Of a stretch of 64,000 bases of DNA, positions 10,390-25,600 are shown piece by piece. The stretch covers positions 3,410,001 to 3,474,000 of the forward strand of contig JAJQJQ010000011.1 of assembly GCA_028622995.1 (NCBI GenBank). Reading direction: 5' to 3'. The notes beneath the pieces are model-generated. The model was not told the DNA's origin. It searched no databases and saw only the letters and a program-made list of their open reading frames with translations. The stretch comes from Panagrolaimus kolymaensis (taxonomy: Eukaryota; Nematoda; Chromadorea; Rhabditida; Panagrolaimidae). How positions within the stretch are numbered: position 1 is the first letter of the stretch; each line of letters starts with the position of its first letter. A program made the translations under genes and the position numbers.

Positions 10390-13300
10390 GGTATTTGTTT
10401 TTTGTGCTTCAAAGATAGTTACTCCTTGAAGGTGCTTCCAAAATTCACCTTTTTGCAAAAATATTTTCTAAAAAAATGAGCTAAAATTATCCTAGTCTCC
10501 GCCTTTTTTGTACGCAAAAAAATCAAGGAAGAACGTTATTGAAAAAAAGTGTCAAAGATTAAAATAATAATAAAAAAAAATAGTGAGGCTACATAAAAGT
10601 CAGAAACCGGCTTGAAGCTTGCTATTTTGTGAAAAACTAAATAAAACATTTTTTCAAGGAAGAAAATTGTGAAATAATTGTTAAAAGTAAAGATTCAAAA
10701 AAAAGTCAGCATTAAAAATGGAGCTCATGGAAAAGAAAAAAAAGTTATGGTTTGTTCTTTAGTAGCCGATAGTATGTATGAGTGGCGGTGAGCAAAAAAG
10801 CAAGAAAAAAAGGGAAGAGATTTTTAAAATGATGAGCAGCATAAATGACAAGGATGAAACAAGTGTGGAAATGAAATATTTTTTTTGGAATGGCGAGAGC
10901 GATAAATGTGATCATTGCTGCGGCCGATTGTCGTTGCTGATGTACTACATAAATTTAGAAAAAAAAAAGATAAATATTTGATCACAGAAATTTTTACACG
11001 ACAAAATACGTTTCAACCTCCTCTTCAACATTTTTTGAATTTTCTAAATTGAATTGGACTTCAATTTGACGAACTCAGTTTCAATTTATCAAATATTTGG
11101 AAGCAAAAAAACATGCGTGATACAGTAGCTCAAAAATAAATAAAAAATAAATAAAAATATTTTTTCTATTTTTATTTACACTTTTTTGCATTGCAAAATA
11201 AAAAAAAATGAAAAAAAAGATTTCTGACTTAAAAAGTATAACAAATATGAGCATGGAGCAATACACACAGCACTTTTTTTCTGCAAAAATAAAACACACC
11301 CCTTCAAATAAAAAATGCTGTTTTTTTTAAAGTTTAAGCCACAACTTTGAGCAAAGACCATAAATTAAATTTTGTATGCTTTTAAACCTTATAAACAAAT
11401 AATTTATTAAACAAGAGACAGTAAATGATAGAAAATTAAGTAAAAGAAACATTGGGATAAATTATTTCGCAAAATAATAAAAATGCGCGATTCTAACAAA
11501 TTTTTGTGTCAACGATGCGGCCTCCTCCCATCTTTCTCCTTTTTTCGTTCACCCTCTCACATAAAAACATAGGAGTGTCTTTAGTTTGACACCACTTTGA
11601 AAACACTATAGTGTTGCGTTTTTTGGACCTCCCTAAAATACACTCTCTTCTTTTCAACGCATAAAAAAACGTGCTTCTAATTTGCGAGCAAGAAACCAAG
11701 GAGAAAAACAAAAGAGTCCACATTTATTCCTTCTTCATACTTCCATTTTTTTGTTACTGGCTCGTTCGCTGAAAAAAAGAAGAAGTGCATCTTTCAGTTT
11801 TTAAAGTTCTTTTTCGAAAAAAAGTAAACACGTGTGTGTGTATATGCAAGCGCATATTTTAATGTTTCACAGGGTCCAAATGTTCAAGTTGAAACAACAG
11901 ATCATTGAATAAAGTGAGACCGAGATCAGCAACGCCAACAGAATAAGAGAGCCCCATGGTCTTTCGTTCATTCGTTCAAATTATTTTTTTCTTTTCATTT
12001 AGAAAAAATAAAAGTAGAGTATACACGTTTCTTTTGAGAAAATTGATGGTGAAGAATGAAATATTTTTGAATACTTGATTCTTTTGATCTACGAAAATAA
12101 AAAAGTGATCGTAGTTTTATGAAGAGTAGTTTGTAGGATACGATAGATTATGAAATTATGAGAATAAACGCGGCCAAAAAGAAAATTTAATTATGTAACA
12201 ATTTTTAGCTATTTTTTATTAGAAAATCCTTCCAAAAACTTGAAAAAAGATAAATAAAAAAATTGGGTTGAGCCAGAATAAATTCCTTTTTCGCAAGAAA
12301 AAATTCCAAGTCAAATAACAAAAACTTTTCTCGGTAAAATTAATAAATTGCGAAAATTTTACTGAAACTGCTGTAGAAACAATTAATTAAGATAAGATTG
12401 GCAAGATTAAAAAAATCATAATATTAAAAAAAGAGTGATTATTTTTAAAAAACATGAGTCACGTATTCTAAGCTGAGACTATCCTATTAAAAAGTTATTA
12501 AGAAATAAACGAGAGAGAAAATGGGTTCACCCTCAATATTACACAACTTCATTCAACTTTATTTTAAGTCTTCCAATATTTTTGCTGCAATGGAATCACG
12601 ATATTAGTCATTTAGTAAGGTAACTAAGAGAGATCAACAGCAAAACATATTTTCTTTTTCGAGTCATTAAAATGTTGACATTTTTTATTTATTTTTAAAG
12701 TTTTGAACATTTGGACCCAAAAACAAAAAAATAGAGAAAGAGAAAAATGGTTTTATTAGATTCGAAGGTTGAACTATGATTCGTATATATAAATGTATAA
12801 TGAAAAATTGCTGGTTAAAAAAAATAAAACTACGTAGTCATGGAATTTTCTGCAGTTTAAAAATAAAAGGGCAATAATAAATCAAAGGTTTTTGGAGAGA
12901 GAAAAAAATATTGTTTGGCATATTGAAAATTATAATTTAATCAAAAACAAGTAAAATGATGAAAGAAAGGAACAAAAAGTTTCACATATCAAATTTTAAA
13001 GCATTACTTTACTACTACTGACTGGAGATTTTTTTTAGGGGACATGAAAATAAATAAGCGTCAAAATTTTTTGACTCTCTCAGAGGAACCACGAGCAAGT
13101 AAGCGTTTGAATGAGCGCAAATGAAACGATATAAAATTGGGTACGCCCTACACCCAAGAGCCGCTGTTGTTGTTGATGATGCACCTGCACAGAAACATTA
13201 TAACACACAAACTTTTAAGAGTAAAAAAGAAGTGAAAGATTGCTCGATTAGCCGATAAATAATAAATATTTGTGACGGCAACTTTAAATTTCATTGAACT

Positions 13301-14499
13301 TTTAAATTCCTTTCTTTTCTTTTATTATCTTTCACATTTTTCAATGGAAAAGACCTTTTATAAAAAATTTGTTAGAATAAATTCGTCTAAAGTTAATTTT
13401 TCTTTTTTTTTAAATCAAGACATGGTTTCAACTTGACTTTAGAGGCGTCAAGTTTAAAAGTGTAAGTTTAAAAAAATAATAAAGTCAATATGATATTGAC
13501 GCAAATTGCGTAGTTCCTATTACCCCATTGATATAAAATTGTATATCAATCAAGACAAAGGAAGCAGCTTAAAAAAAACTAGCATAAAAATCCCATTTTA
13601 ATGACATTATCAGATTTTCTTTGACATATAAATTTTTTCTTAAATGTCTAGCCGCTGTATAAATACGTGTAATCTGCAAATTTACCACTCCATTCGTGAG
13701 CAAAAACCAATAAGCAATCTTTTAACATTGTGTTTTAAACATTTTTGTTACCACTACTTGAAAGTACAAAATTACGGTAAATTAAATAATTGAAGGCTTT
13801 AAAATAAAAATAAATAAAAAAGCTACACACCTGCAAAAAAAAAAAAGTAATTTTATATTTGATTTTTAAATGCATGTTATTTTTCTTGTTTATTCCACCC
13901 CATAATTCAATTATTTATTCGAAAGCTCAAAAGTACAAGTTTGCTGTTTGCTAAAATTATGAAAGGAGGCGTCTCTTTCTTTTCTATAAAGATTTCACAT
14001 TTCATTTTAAAATAAACCAAAAAAGTTTATAATAAAAGAATCATCTTTGAATGATATTTTTTCCAACAAAAATGCCGGTGTTGCTATAAAATGAAGCAGT
14101 TCACATGGTTATCCTAGAAACTGAACGAATGTATTGTGAAATAAAAAAATGTTATTCATAAAACATAAAGCTATTTATTTAAAAGATTTGGCACGTTATT
14201 TTAATTATACTATAATTAACGACAATAATAAAAAAAAATGTAAACAAAATACAAAATTTTAGGTACAACGTATGCATTTTACCAGAAAATAATATAAACA
14301 GAGATTATTGCAGTTCCCGTATTAAAAAAAGTTTTTGGACACATGAATGAAAAGAGAAAATATAGTTAATAAACATTAATTAAGCTACAGAAAATAAAAT
14401 AAGATACTAAATAATTACAAAAAATAATATTGAGCAAAAGTTTGGATTTTGTTGAGCGAATGTTTTCGATTTTAATGCATTTTGAAACAAATCAATTTG
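10390..14499. other. Intergenic region between nuclear receptor and patched genes
   Basis: 4.1 kb of AT-rich DNA upstream of the receptor start and downstream of the patched stop. It probably contains the receptor promoter and the patched 3' UTR. No RNA gene, repeat family or convincing exon was found. The 76-codon minus-strand frame at 11493-11723 has no recognisable domain. Confidence 0.6.
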
Positions 14500-17400
14500 T
14501 TACAAACGATTCAACGCAGTTGGAGGCTTACGATTAAATCCATGAGTATATCGGGAAGCACGTTTTGGTAGCGGTGGAGGTACTTGGAGTCTTTTAGAAC
14601 CATCGGCCGGTACGATCTAAAAAAGATCCAAATTTTATTTTCTAATTTCGGATGAAGAAAGATTTAGCTTACCTCACAAGGTGGACCAATAAGTGAGAGT
14701 AAAACGGGCAATAATGCAAGACCATTAATGAGGCCAATAATAATTAATGCAAACATAATTACAAAGAAATATTTAAATACGAATTCAAATTCAGAAAATC
14801 CAAGCATAATTATTCCGAGGAGAGTACTCAAAGCACCATGAATTACAGGGACAAAAACTCGATTAATGCAAGCAGCCATTCGATCATCGCGAGTTCCAAG
14901 GGATGTAAGGAAAGCGAGGACAACATGAGCAGTGAATTCGACGCCAATTCCCACAGCACAAATAAGAGATACTGCTGATACAGGATTAAGTTTTATTCCG
15001 CACCATCCAAGGAAACCAGCCAATTCAACGGTCATCATTATCAAAATAATCATAATACAACCTGCTGCCCATGGATTAAAAAGGATAATTGAAATAACGC
15101 AGAAAACAGCAAAAGCAATTATTCCAATAGCGATAACGAGATTTTTATTTAAATCCAAATATTGTTCCCAGAAAGTGAAAGCAATACCAGATGGATAGTT
15201 ATCGAGTCCAGCATCGCTGTATTTATCACAAATGGCACGAATTTCTTGAATCATTTCAACAATTCCAACAGTTTCCTTTAAACCTGTAAGATAGAATGGA
15301 ATTTGACTGTAAACAGGTTGAGGTGCAGGTGGAATGTAATGACGATAGCGATCATCGGGAGGTCCTTGACGAAGCTTCTGTAATTTAGGATAGAAATTTG
15401 CTTGAGATACTGTATAAAACATCGATTCGTATTCATGCCAAGCATATAAATAATTATAAAAACCTTCTTCATTAATGGTTCCACTTGCATCAATAAGTTT
15501 TACACCTTTTTGTAACTAAAATTTATTTATAAAATTAGTTTTTGATTTTATATTTATTAACATACCCTTGAGCAATCATAATGTTCGCCATAACTACAAA
15601 TCATTGATACAGCAATTTTAAGTTCATTTGAAGTGTTATTATGACTATCAAAATCAATCAAAACTCCTTCCTTTTCTGCTTCATCAAGCTTTTCTTGAAG
15701 GTCTTGAAGCCATTCTTGGAATAATCCAAGCCAGTATCTTTCACTTGGTTCACCAGTTTCCAATTTTACAATGAATTTTGATTCTCCAATATCTCTACGC
15801 AAATTTCTGACCAAATGTTGTTTATGAGCAAAATCAAGATTTTCACCTCGAAGAATGACTGACATTGGATAAAATGAAAAATATTTATCACGAGCTTTAA
15901 GGAAAGCAGCTGGAGCGGTATGGTCCGGAAGAACATCAGATAAATCAAGGCCCATTGTCGAATGCTGAAGACCTAACATTCCAGTTGTGAAGAGAGCCAA
16001 AGACAATCCAATAATTATGTATTTAACTGTTGGAATTGAAACAAATGGAACATAATAATCTCGAAGTAATCTGTGCAATCGACCAACAACAAGACCTTCC
16101 TCTTCAAAATCTTCTTCTTCGACGCATATACTTGATTTAAGACCTTGATAGGGTTGTTTTTCCACGATGACATTCTTTTGAAATTTAGGAAGATCGTATT
16201 CATCTTCAGTGGCAGTAAAACAACAAAAAAGATCTCTTCTATTAGCCTTTTTTCTTTTCAAATCAATGGCAATGAATGCAGGGTAAATTGTCATGATAGC
16301 AATTAGATTGAATGTTAATAAAATTGTAGTTTGTAAACAGAAGGCTCTCAAAGCTGGGATTGGAAGCATTGTACCAGCAAGGAAGGAGAAGATGTTGTTC
16401 AATGATGTTATAAGAATTGACATGCCTGTTTCTTTTAACAAGAGGCCAATTTGACTTAGCTTTGGATTCGATGCCACCAATGGGTAATTATGAAGAAGAA
16501 GAAATACTGAATCAACTCCGACGCCCAAAGTAAGAAAAGGTACAATTTGAGTTGTTGCAGCATTGAATTCAATTCCAAACCATGTTGCCAAGCCAAGGCC
16601 AGAAATGCTAGCAAATGTAACAGTAAGAACTCCAGCTATAGCTAAACCAGCTGTTGAATTAACTCCAAGCACGCAACAACTATCACAATGCATTTGTGAA
16701 TAAACTGCATAAACTAACTGAAAACGAGGGAATTAAATTTAAATTTTAAAAAGTTGAAAACATACCATAAGAATGTATCCAAAGAAAATTACAGTATAAT
16801 TAAAATCACAAAATTCTGCTAGCATATCCGAAATTGAAGTTGAGGCAAGTGGGTGAACGATTCGTTTCTGAGTTTTAGATCCATCAGATTCGACACGGAA
16901 GTTAAGCTCATGATTGTAAATACTTTGTGTGAATTGTCTTTGCCATTCGGCAACAATTTCTTCCGCCATATTTGGTGACCATTCAGAGGAAACATTATAT
17001 GAATAAGTTTCATTTCCTTTTGTAAGTTGCATGATTTTTTCTGATCCACGAAGTCGCTTATAAACATCAGTTGGGGATGAAACAAGTAAAACAGATTGAA
17101 GAGCTTCAGCTTCAATCGAGCCATCTTCAGTTTCGCGAACACCGCCAAGAATCATATCTTTTGGCCAATTAAGAACGCTACGAGCGAAACCTTGACATCC
17201 GCTTTTCATTACTTTACCATAATCGGGATATTGTGGCATATTTTTACTATTAAAGAGGATAGTTGCTTCTTCGGAATGTTTATCAATCCATTTAAGAAAA
17301 GATTTACGGTATTTCTTGCAATCTTTATCTGAAAAAATACATATGTTACTTTTATACGACAATTAGAAAAAGGGGACAGTACAAACAGAAGGACAAGACA

Positions 17401-19621
17401 AACAAAAAATACGAACCACTAAGATCGCTCTCGACTGAGGCTTCAGTATCATTAAGAGCTTCTAAAACCACATTATGTACAACAACATATACACATTTAA
17501 CATTCTATAAAGTAAAAACAAACCTCCAAAAGTATCAGTTGAGTTTTCAGATGAAGTACTCTCACCTCCACCACTAAAGAAGGCAGAAAAAAAATCAGCA
17601 GCAAAATTATTTTTGCCCTCTTCTTCTTCTGCTTCAAGAACATCATCCAAAGATTGCCCCATGGATGTCAAATTTTGTTTGAAAATCTTCATGGCTGGGC
17701 ATTCATCATAATAGTTAGGCGAAAGCTTTGGGCAAGTTGGATCAAGTGGATCAATGCAAGGTCGATTCAAGTAACCAGCACCAATTCCAGTCTAAATATT
17801 TCCTTTAAAAAAAGAATAATTAATACACAACTAACTCGAAGGAAAAAATCTTTGACAGTTCCAATATCAAAAAGATCAGAGATAACCTTAATGACTTCTT
17901 CGGGATTCACGTTGCTCCAGGTTGTTTCTTTTGGGATATCAACTATCATAGAAATAAGGCCTTGAATGGCTGAAGTATCAATAGGTGGATGAGGGCCAAC
18001 AGGTTTAGAACCATCATAGAAGCAATCAATTGGAGTAATCCAAATACATGGAATGAGGCGTTCAAGCATTGGTTTCATGGAATAAGCAATTGAATCATTT
18101 GAAATATCAAGTCCACCAGGTTTAAAACAAATATCCGATAGAGTCCAATTTCTATAAGATTATTTTTCAATTTTGCTACAAAAAAAGAAGAAGCAAAACT
18201 AACGTTCCAAAACGTTCAATTCGAATATCCACAAGTTGTTGAATAAGTTGAACATGCTGATTTAGACTTTCTTTAGTTAAAAGATTTTCATTTGGGTTAT
18301 TTGCAGTTTGAATTATAACTTGATATCCTTGATTTGCATTTTCATCCTCTGGTCTTTGTTTAAGCAAAGGATCGGTATCGAGCCGTATAAGATGTTTATC
18401 TTTTTCAATTGTCCAAGATTCATTTCCGTATTTTTCTTGAACTCTACTAAAATAATGGAGTTCTTCATCAAGTCTTCCTCCTTCTAAAAAAACAAAAAAA
18501 ATCGTCATCATTTTATTACAAAATGTGCTAAAAATAAAGAAACTAACCCGAGACCCAAAGCTTCACAATATCTGTTTCAATTCGAACATACTGCAATCCA
18601 TAACAGCAGAATGCAAATAATACCATTATTGATAATATTACAGATATTGAATGCCGCTGATTCATGTATCCAAGATTATAAAGGCAGTTTTGAATAAAAC
18701 TTCTTGAATATAACGCTATTCTATTACCAGTGGCATTTCCCCGCTTAATTTGTTGGAGTGACAAATCTGCATCACACCAAGTTGGTCTTTCTTCAAAATC
18801 TGCTTTCCATTTTGCAGAAAAATGTGAGGAATTTGAACGTCCAATAAGGAAGCGATCCAGTCTCTGAAATATGATACTTTTAATACCTTAGGGTCAGGTC
18901 ACTTTGTTTAATTAAAAACCCTTACACTAAAAGATTCTCTTATAAATATAAAGCCGTTTTTAATATTTTTACCAAACATTTTAGAAGTAAATTTTTTTTT
19001 CTTCGTAAACAGATAAAATGGCATCTAACATGATTGCCTTATGAGGAGATGGCGCCGTCAAAACAAACTTTCGAAAAAGCTTTGTTTAGATCAACACATT
19101 TCATAATGTGCTTTCACTAAATCTATTGGCTATTTATTTATGTTTACGCTTCAAAAAACACATGAGAGGAACTTAAAAAGAGGCCTTTGGGGTTCAAATG
19201 AACGTGGCCACTTTCATCAAAATGTGTTTATTTTGTTGTTGTTTTTTTCGGCAAAAAACAAACTATTTTCTATTTCTTTGTAAGTTAGGTTTTTAAGACC
19301 AAAAAATGTTTGGAAATTTTTGTTTCTCAAATGTTGTAAAAAGTGTAAATTGCTTTTTTGAGTAAGAAAAAAAACGTTTAAAGTTCTTTAAAAATCTACT
19401 TCCGATTTCGAGGGGGAAAAAAACTTTAAAAAACATGAAACAACTTCCGCGAAATTAACAAAAAAAAAGCTTACGGTCGAGAGATCCAAAGGTTCTGGAT
19501 TATATATTTGTTCGTAATAATCGTAATCAAATGTTTCATTGTTTCCAAATGAGATGAGATCATTGTGTGATGGGTCAGTATTATCACTCGCTTTCCCGGG
19601 TTTTTCTATTAGAGTTAACAT
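14500..19621 (-). CDS. ptc: Patched protein (12-TM, sterol-sensing / RND fold)
   Basis: Membrane sterol-handling RND-type transporter; nematode Patched proteins act without a Smoothened partner. Ten exons: 19475-19621, 18548-18863, 18204-18483, 17836-18151, 17524-17791, 17417-17461, 16766-17328, 15566-16717, 14673-15515, 14500-14616; phases all agree, giving 1348 aa, the usual size. Family marks are WCDADLSLQQIKRGNATGNR before TM1, the NWTL...CFKPGGL and CIWITPIDCF segments of the first loop, FNAATTQIVPFLTLGVGVD in the sterol-sensing domain (Asp ~714), IPALRAF, FCCF, and VGIGVEFTAHV in TM10 (Glu ~1222). It ends with a short proline-rich tail. The start ATG follows a TTTTTAGCAG acceptor, suggesting trans-splicing. 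It resembles C. elegans PTC-3 in length, but PTC-1 versus PTC-3 is not settled. Confidence 0.95.
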
Positions 19622-22600
19622 TCTGCTAAAAATGAAGCATTCATAATAAAAAATATAAAACTTAAATGCAAATATGCAAAAACGTAACATCATTTTTCAC
19701 GCAAAAAAGGCAAATATCGATCGAGAAAAGTTAAAAAATGCTTTTTTTGTCCTAATCCTAATAAAAGTGGGCATAAAAATTGCTTTTGTCTGCATTGTCG
19801 CAAAACCAACAAAACTCTTTCTTTTTTTTTGTTTGGTCATAATAATTCGTTCTCTAATATAGAATTTGGAAAAGACATACATAAAAAAAATTGTCAGAAA
19901 ATTGAGGAGAAAAAAACAAAATAAGAAAAAAAGTTTAATAAGTTTTTGAAAAAAAAATGGTTGGAAAACAACGAAAGAAGCAAGAAAACATAAAAAAAGT
20001 ATTGATATATTTTTTGCGGTTTTTGAAAAGCAGCAACAACTGGCAGCAAAAAAAGCCGGATTATACATGAGGAAGAAAAATAATAACAACAAACATAGAG
20101 AAAAGGTAAAAGTAAAATAACAAAACAATTTTTACATTACAATGTATAAAAAAAGTAAGGATGCAAAGCCGAATAATTATGAAAAAAAGTGAAAGAAAAA
20201 ACGAAATTCCACGTGGTAAATAACAACAAAAGAATAAGAAATAATTACAAAAAAGCGAACAACGAAAAATGAAAGTTTGCAGCAAATTGTTGAAACTTGA
20301 AGGAGATAAACCTTCGTCATCCATTAAAAAAAAGCATGAAAAAAAAGCAAGCAAACACTCAAAAACATAAACTTTTTTCCACTCAAAATATACTTTGCTT
20401 TTTTAGTTTATAACTAAAAAATTTTTATTGTTGGATTGCGCATTGGTGTTATTTTCAAGTGAGTTCAAGAAAGTATTGATGAAAATATGAGATAAAAAAA
20501 AGTCGACACAATGATTCTTCGTCGCCTCTTCTCATTCACTATTTTTCCTTTTTATTTAAGAAACCGACAATGACCAGTCAAGTGCCATCGCGCGACTCAA
20601 AGTTTGACATTGAAAAGTGCCGGAATTCCAATATTTTTTCGTTTTTTCATTTATTTTCAAGCAAATTGACAGACCAAAACGGAAAATTGAGCTTAAAAAT
20701 AAGTTTCTTTTTACTGTTTTTTAAACCCTCGGGGAGAAACCAAAGAAAAAAGACTTTAACAAAAATAGACAAGGATAAAATAAAAAACATAGGCGGAAAA
20801 GCAATATACAAAAGGCGAAAACTAATGTTATTGGAAAGCTTAAGAAAGTGGTAAAAAAAGAACTAGATAGACACAATAAAACAAGAAGGAAATAGGCTTG
20901 AGATGACGCTTTTTAAAAAAAACGAACTAATAGAATTGAAAAACAAGGAAAAGAAGCGGGAGAGAGAAAAAAACGATGAAGCAGAAGGAAGCTATACCCA
21001 TTTTCGAAATATTTTTATTTTTCAAAAGCAAAGACCTTTTTAAATGCTTCAGACAGAGACACGATGGCACAAAAACAGTGACAGTGGTAAGAAGAAGAAA
21101 AGAGAGAATGGAGAGAGTACGCGCGAATAAGCTCAAAAAAAGAAAGAAAAGCATTGAAGTGAGAGAGATGTATGGTTGGAAACACAACCTACTGCAACAA
21201 ACATCCATTTCGATTTTATGTTTTTTTCTAGCAGCTTCCACTAACAACACACATACACATGCCAAAGAAATTCGCTTTTGAAAAGTAATAGAAAGACGAC
21301 GACTCCGAGCTATGACGTTTTTAGAGCAAAAAATTCTACGGCAACAACATGAAATGGTCGAAACAAAAAAATAGCCACGTTGTTGACGGGCAACCTCGTA
21401 AGCAGAAGAAAAAAAACCCAAGCTTTACAGTTTTTTTCCAACGGTGAAGGGAAAAAAACAATGCATTTTTGAAACAAAAATTTGAGATTTAAAATAGAAG
21501 TCATATGTCAAATGAGAAAAACCGTAAACATAATAAGGTTCATTGAAGAAGAAGGAAGAAATTTGAGGGGAGAAGTTTATAATAAAGCAGCCAATTTTTT
21601 TAAAAGACAAATGTTGTTCAATGTTTTAAACAAAAAAACAGAAAAAGCATACATATAAATAAATATCGAAAAAGCAAAACCCATTCACCCCAAAAAGCTT
21701 ATGCCAAAAAAATAAAGACTTAAACGCCATATGGTTTATTCCTTTCTTCTTCTTTCTTTTTTTCTGAACAGAATTAAGCTATCGTTTTGACAAACGAATT
21801 ATATCGTCAAAAAATTGCGTGCAAAAAGGAGAGAAAAGTCCAGTATTCTTCTGCGCGTCCTTCTCCCTCCATTTTTTTGGGACTTCAAAGTATTAAAATG
21901 CGCCGAGGAAATAAAAAATGAAAAAAAAATTTAAATCTTTTTCGGCGCCAGTTAGTCAAGTAAGTCCAGTTTATAAAAAACACAACTAAACCAAAGGACA
22001 TTACGCAAGTTTAAAGAAAGAGAGAAGTACATAGTAATGGCGTGAAGAAAGGAAAAAATATCAAGTTGAAAAGTTGTTTGGAGGAAATAGGAATAAAATT
22101 AGAATTTAAGCTTAAAAAGTTAAAATTACGTCAAAAAGCAAGCAGCAGAAAGAAAAATCTGAAAACTTCCAACATTTTTTTGCGCAAAGACAAAAGTAAA
22201 AAGTAATCTTTAAAACAACCAAAAAATAGTCATCGAAACACAAATTCTTGCTTGCAAAAATAAAGAAAGAACGCAGATTATCGATACACAAAAAGAGGAA
22301 AGTCTCACAATATTTGAAAAAAAAATCGAATGCATCCACTAACTATAGACTTTTTTTTGAACTCATAAAATTTGATTTCTTTTTTGAAAGGGAGCCAATT
22401 TTTTTTGAAAGAAAAAAACAAGACCGTTTCAAGGTCATATTTGGTAGCTCGGTCAATACTAAAACATTGATACAAAAAAATGGGACTTTGTTGTTGGTAA
22501 TGCGGATGTGTAATCCACTAAACTTACTTCTCTACCATATTTACATAATAAATAAATATAAGAATAAAATCTCGCTGTGCAAGCGTGGGATTACAAATAA

Positions 22601-25600
22601 AAAACAACAAAAATCAAAGAGAATATCAGAGAAATATGCTTAAAATAATTTTAATCTTTCAGTTAAAATGTCGTTCATCGGATAAATTTCCGAAGCTTAA
22701 ATACAATAAAAAGGAAAAATACACGCTAAAAGTAAAAAAGGCGGATTTGCTATCGAACGATCTGCAGCTTCCGGGGATGTTTTCAGTTAATGTTTTACAA
22801 TGAAGCGCATAAAATACAAAATAAATAAAAGAATGCTAGCAAATGTTAAATGAAAACAAAATAGCTATCAAGCGATGATCGAAAGCGCGTTTCTCGATGG
22901 CTAATGTTTACGTCAGAGATCACTGAAGATTCCTTGAAAAAAGTCGTATACGGTAAAGGCAAAAATTAAGGGGTAAAGCTAATGGAATGGAAGTGAAATC
23001 TATAAAAAGCATTGAAAACAAAAAGAGAGAAAAAAAAATCAGCCAAATTTAAATTGAAATTTTCCTTACAGTTAAGCGAGAGATAAAATGAAAAAAAAAG
23101 AATGAATAAAAAACAACACGATTCAGGAGTGCAAAAAAATAAACGCGTGGACATTCCCACCACCATCGCGTATAAAATAAATCAATGAAATTTCAAACAC
23201 ATTTTTTTTATTCTTCTTAAATTTCGTCAAACAATCAATTTTTTATTTCTAAAACTTTCATCGGAGGCACTTAAGTTAAAATGAAAGTACTCAAATTTTT
23301 ATATGTATGCGGCAAAACTTTTTGACATTTGGTTAAAAAAACAAGAGAAACGTGTGAGATGAGAGAAAAGAGAGAGTATGTCGCTACGATGACATCCTCC
23401 ATCGAATCAATTTCATGTCAATGGATTTCTCATACACATAAAGAAAAAAGCCACAGCGTGGTGAAAGAGAGCGGCAATTACTATGTGAAAGAAAAAGATG
23501 CGCGGTAACATACATAAAAACGTGAAAATAAAATTCAAAAATTCAAAACATTACAACAACATGAAAAGGAAAAAATCCAGAAAGAGGGCAAGCAAAAGAA
23601 AAGATATACGCAGAGAGGAAATGAATAAATAGCAGCAGCGAGAGTAACAGCCAGCGGCAGTTGTAGCGAAAAAAGTTTTTTCGTGTTTTTGATGATGATG
23701 GTCACTCGTTTTTCATTCTCTTCTCATTTTTTGACGTTTCATACAACCACATCATTAATCATGTTTAACGCCTATTTTCTTCTTCCAAAAAGTTTTTAGT
23801 CTTCGTTTCAATATTATTTATTTTTTTGTTGGCTACTAATAAATGGAAAAATACATTTTTCATTTAAGCCGCTGATTTTGAATCACCCCTCATTTAATAA
23901 ACAATATTTATACTTAAAAGTTTTTGGCGTTGTAAATGAGGCAAGAGAAATTCAACAATGTCAATAAAATAATTGTTGGAGAGAAAAGTAAATTCATGAC
24001 GTATGTAGTTTTTCTTTATTGTTGGAGTAGTTAGTAATAGTAATAATGTTATTTGGAAATATTACAAAAATGAGTCACGAAACAACTTAAACATTTTCAT
24101 TCAGGAAACTTTTCCATTGAATCATTTACTATTATGAACTCAGAGACCGGAAATATTCGTGTTTTTTCTTTTCCAAAAATAGAAAGAAAAAAGGAGTAAG
24201 CAAGTTAGTTGACTGCCACCACGAGAATAACAACTGTGAAAACAAAGGAAATTCTACCGGAAGAAAAACAAAAAAATTCAATACTATAGAAAGGGTAAAT
24301 ATTTTTCAATAATAATATTAAATTTGTTGGCAAATTTCCATCTGTGTAAATATTATAATTGCGATCTCATCTTCTCTTCCATCCTCCTCTTCATCTATTA
24401 AAAGATCAAAAACGTCGTCGTCAGCGGCTTTTTTTTTAAAAAGGTTAGAAAAAAACTGTCAAAACGAATTTTCATGGAACGCTGATACATTATTTGACGC
24501 TTGACTAAACTTTAAAAAATTCGCTGTGTTGTGTTATATTTTCATCGAAGAGTGGAAAGAAAAAATAAAGTTTTTTTGTTGTTGCCGAAATTTAATCCCA
24601 TCAACATCAACAACACAAAATAGAATGATGTCGCGCGAAAAAACCCCAAGAAAAGGATCTGAAAAATCTTGGAAAAAAGCAACATTGTTTTGAATTAAAA
24701 AAAAGGGAAAAAACTTGTGACGACGGATTGAAATTTGATAAGTTTTTTTTTTCACGAAGAAAAATAAATGAAAGGTACTTAAAGAAATTTCAAAAAGAAC
24801 AAAAAACATCGAGAAAAGTTCATTGAAAATTCAAAAAAACAAATTTATTTTTTGCAATTCCTCCGACTAATTTGCAGACTTACTAACTGTTTTTATGCCA
24901 AAACAAACGTAGCAGTAATATGATAGGAAAACAGTAAACGAGATGCGATGTTTTGCCTATTTTTTTACTTTACGTTTTTATGGAGAAAAGCAAATCTGGA
25001 ATAAATTTTATGCAGATGTTGTTAGTTCGACTCACTCGCTCACACACTATAGAAATGCTTGAGAGAAAAAAAAGTGTATCAAATTTCTCGCATTTCATTT
25101 TTTTTTATTTCTTCGACAAAAAAATCTCGAAGAGACCACGTGTAAATAAATAAACAGTGGGGCTTAAATGCGTGGATATATCGTTTATCTTATAGCTAGT
25201 TGAACAATAAGGAACAATGGAATAACAAAAGAAAAAACTCAAGTGTGTGTTTCGTCGTTTAATCTCAGACTCAAAAAAGTAAAATAAATTGTGGTCCTTT
25301 TTTTGCAAGTTTGACTAGAAGCAGGCGACACGGCTAATTGCCAAAGACACCTCTCAAACAAAATCCTATTTTTGTTGATAATTTTTTTTTTCACACAAAA
25401 AAATATAATGAGTCAAGTTTTTAGCAATCAAAAAAAAGAAGAAAGGAGCAATTGTTTTTACGAATATTTTAAAGCTTTTTTTTAAACCGTAAAAAAGGTG
25501 TCAGCTAAAAATATAGCAGTAGTCGTAAACGAAAAAAACCAGCGTTGTTATTTTTGAATGATTCAAAAAATAGCCATTTGCACTTTTTTCTTCACACTTT

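Noticed and set aside
20570..20854. 94-codon plus-strand frame starting MTSQVPSRDSKFDIEKC
   Set aside because: The first 20 residues look protein-like, but the rest is K/F-rich, and no upstream acceptor or downstream exon supports it.
20976..21421. Overlapping frames on both strands (101 and 164 codons)
   Set aside because: Long only because purine-rich DNA lacks stops; composition is R/K-rich on one strand and F/L/S-rich on the other.
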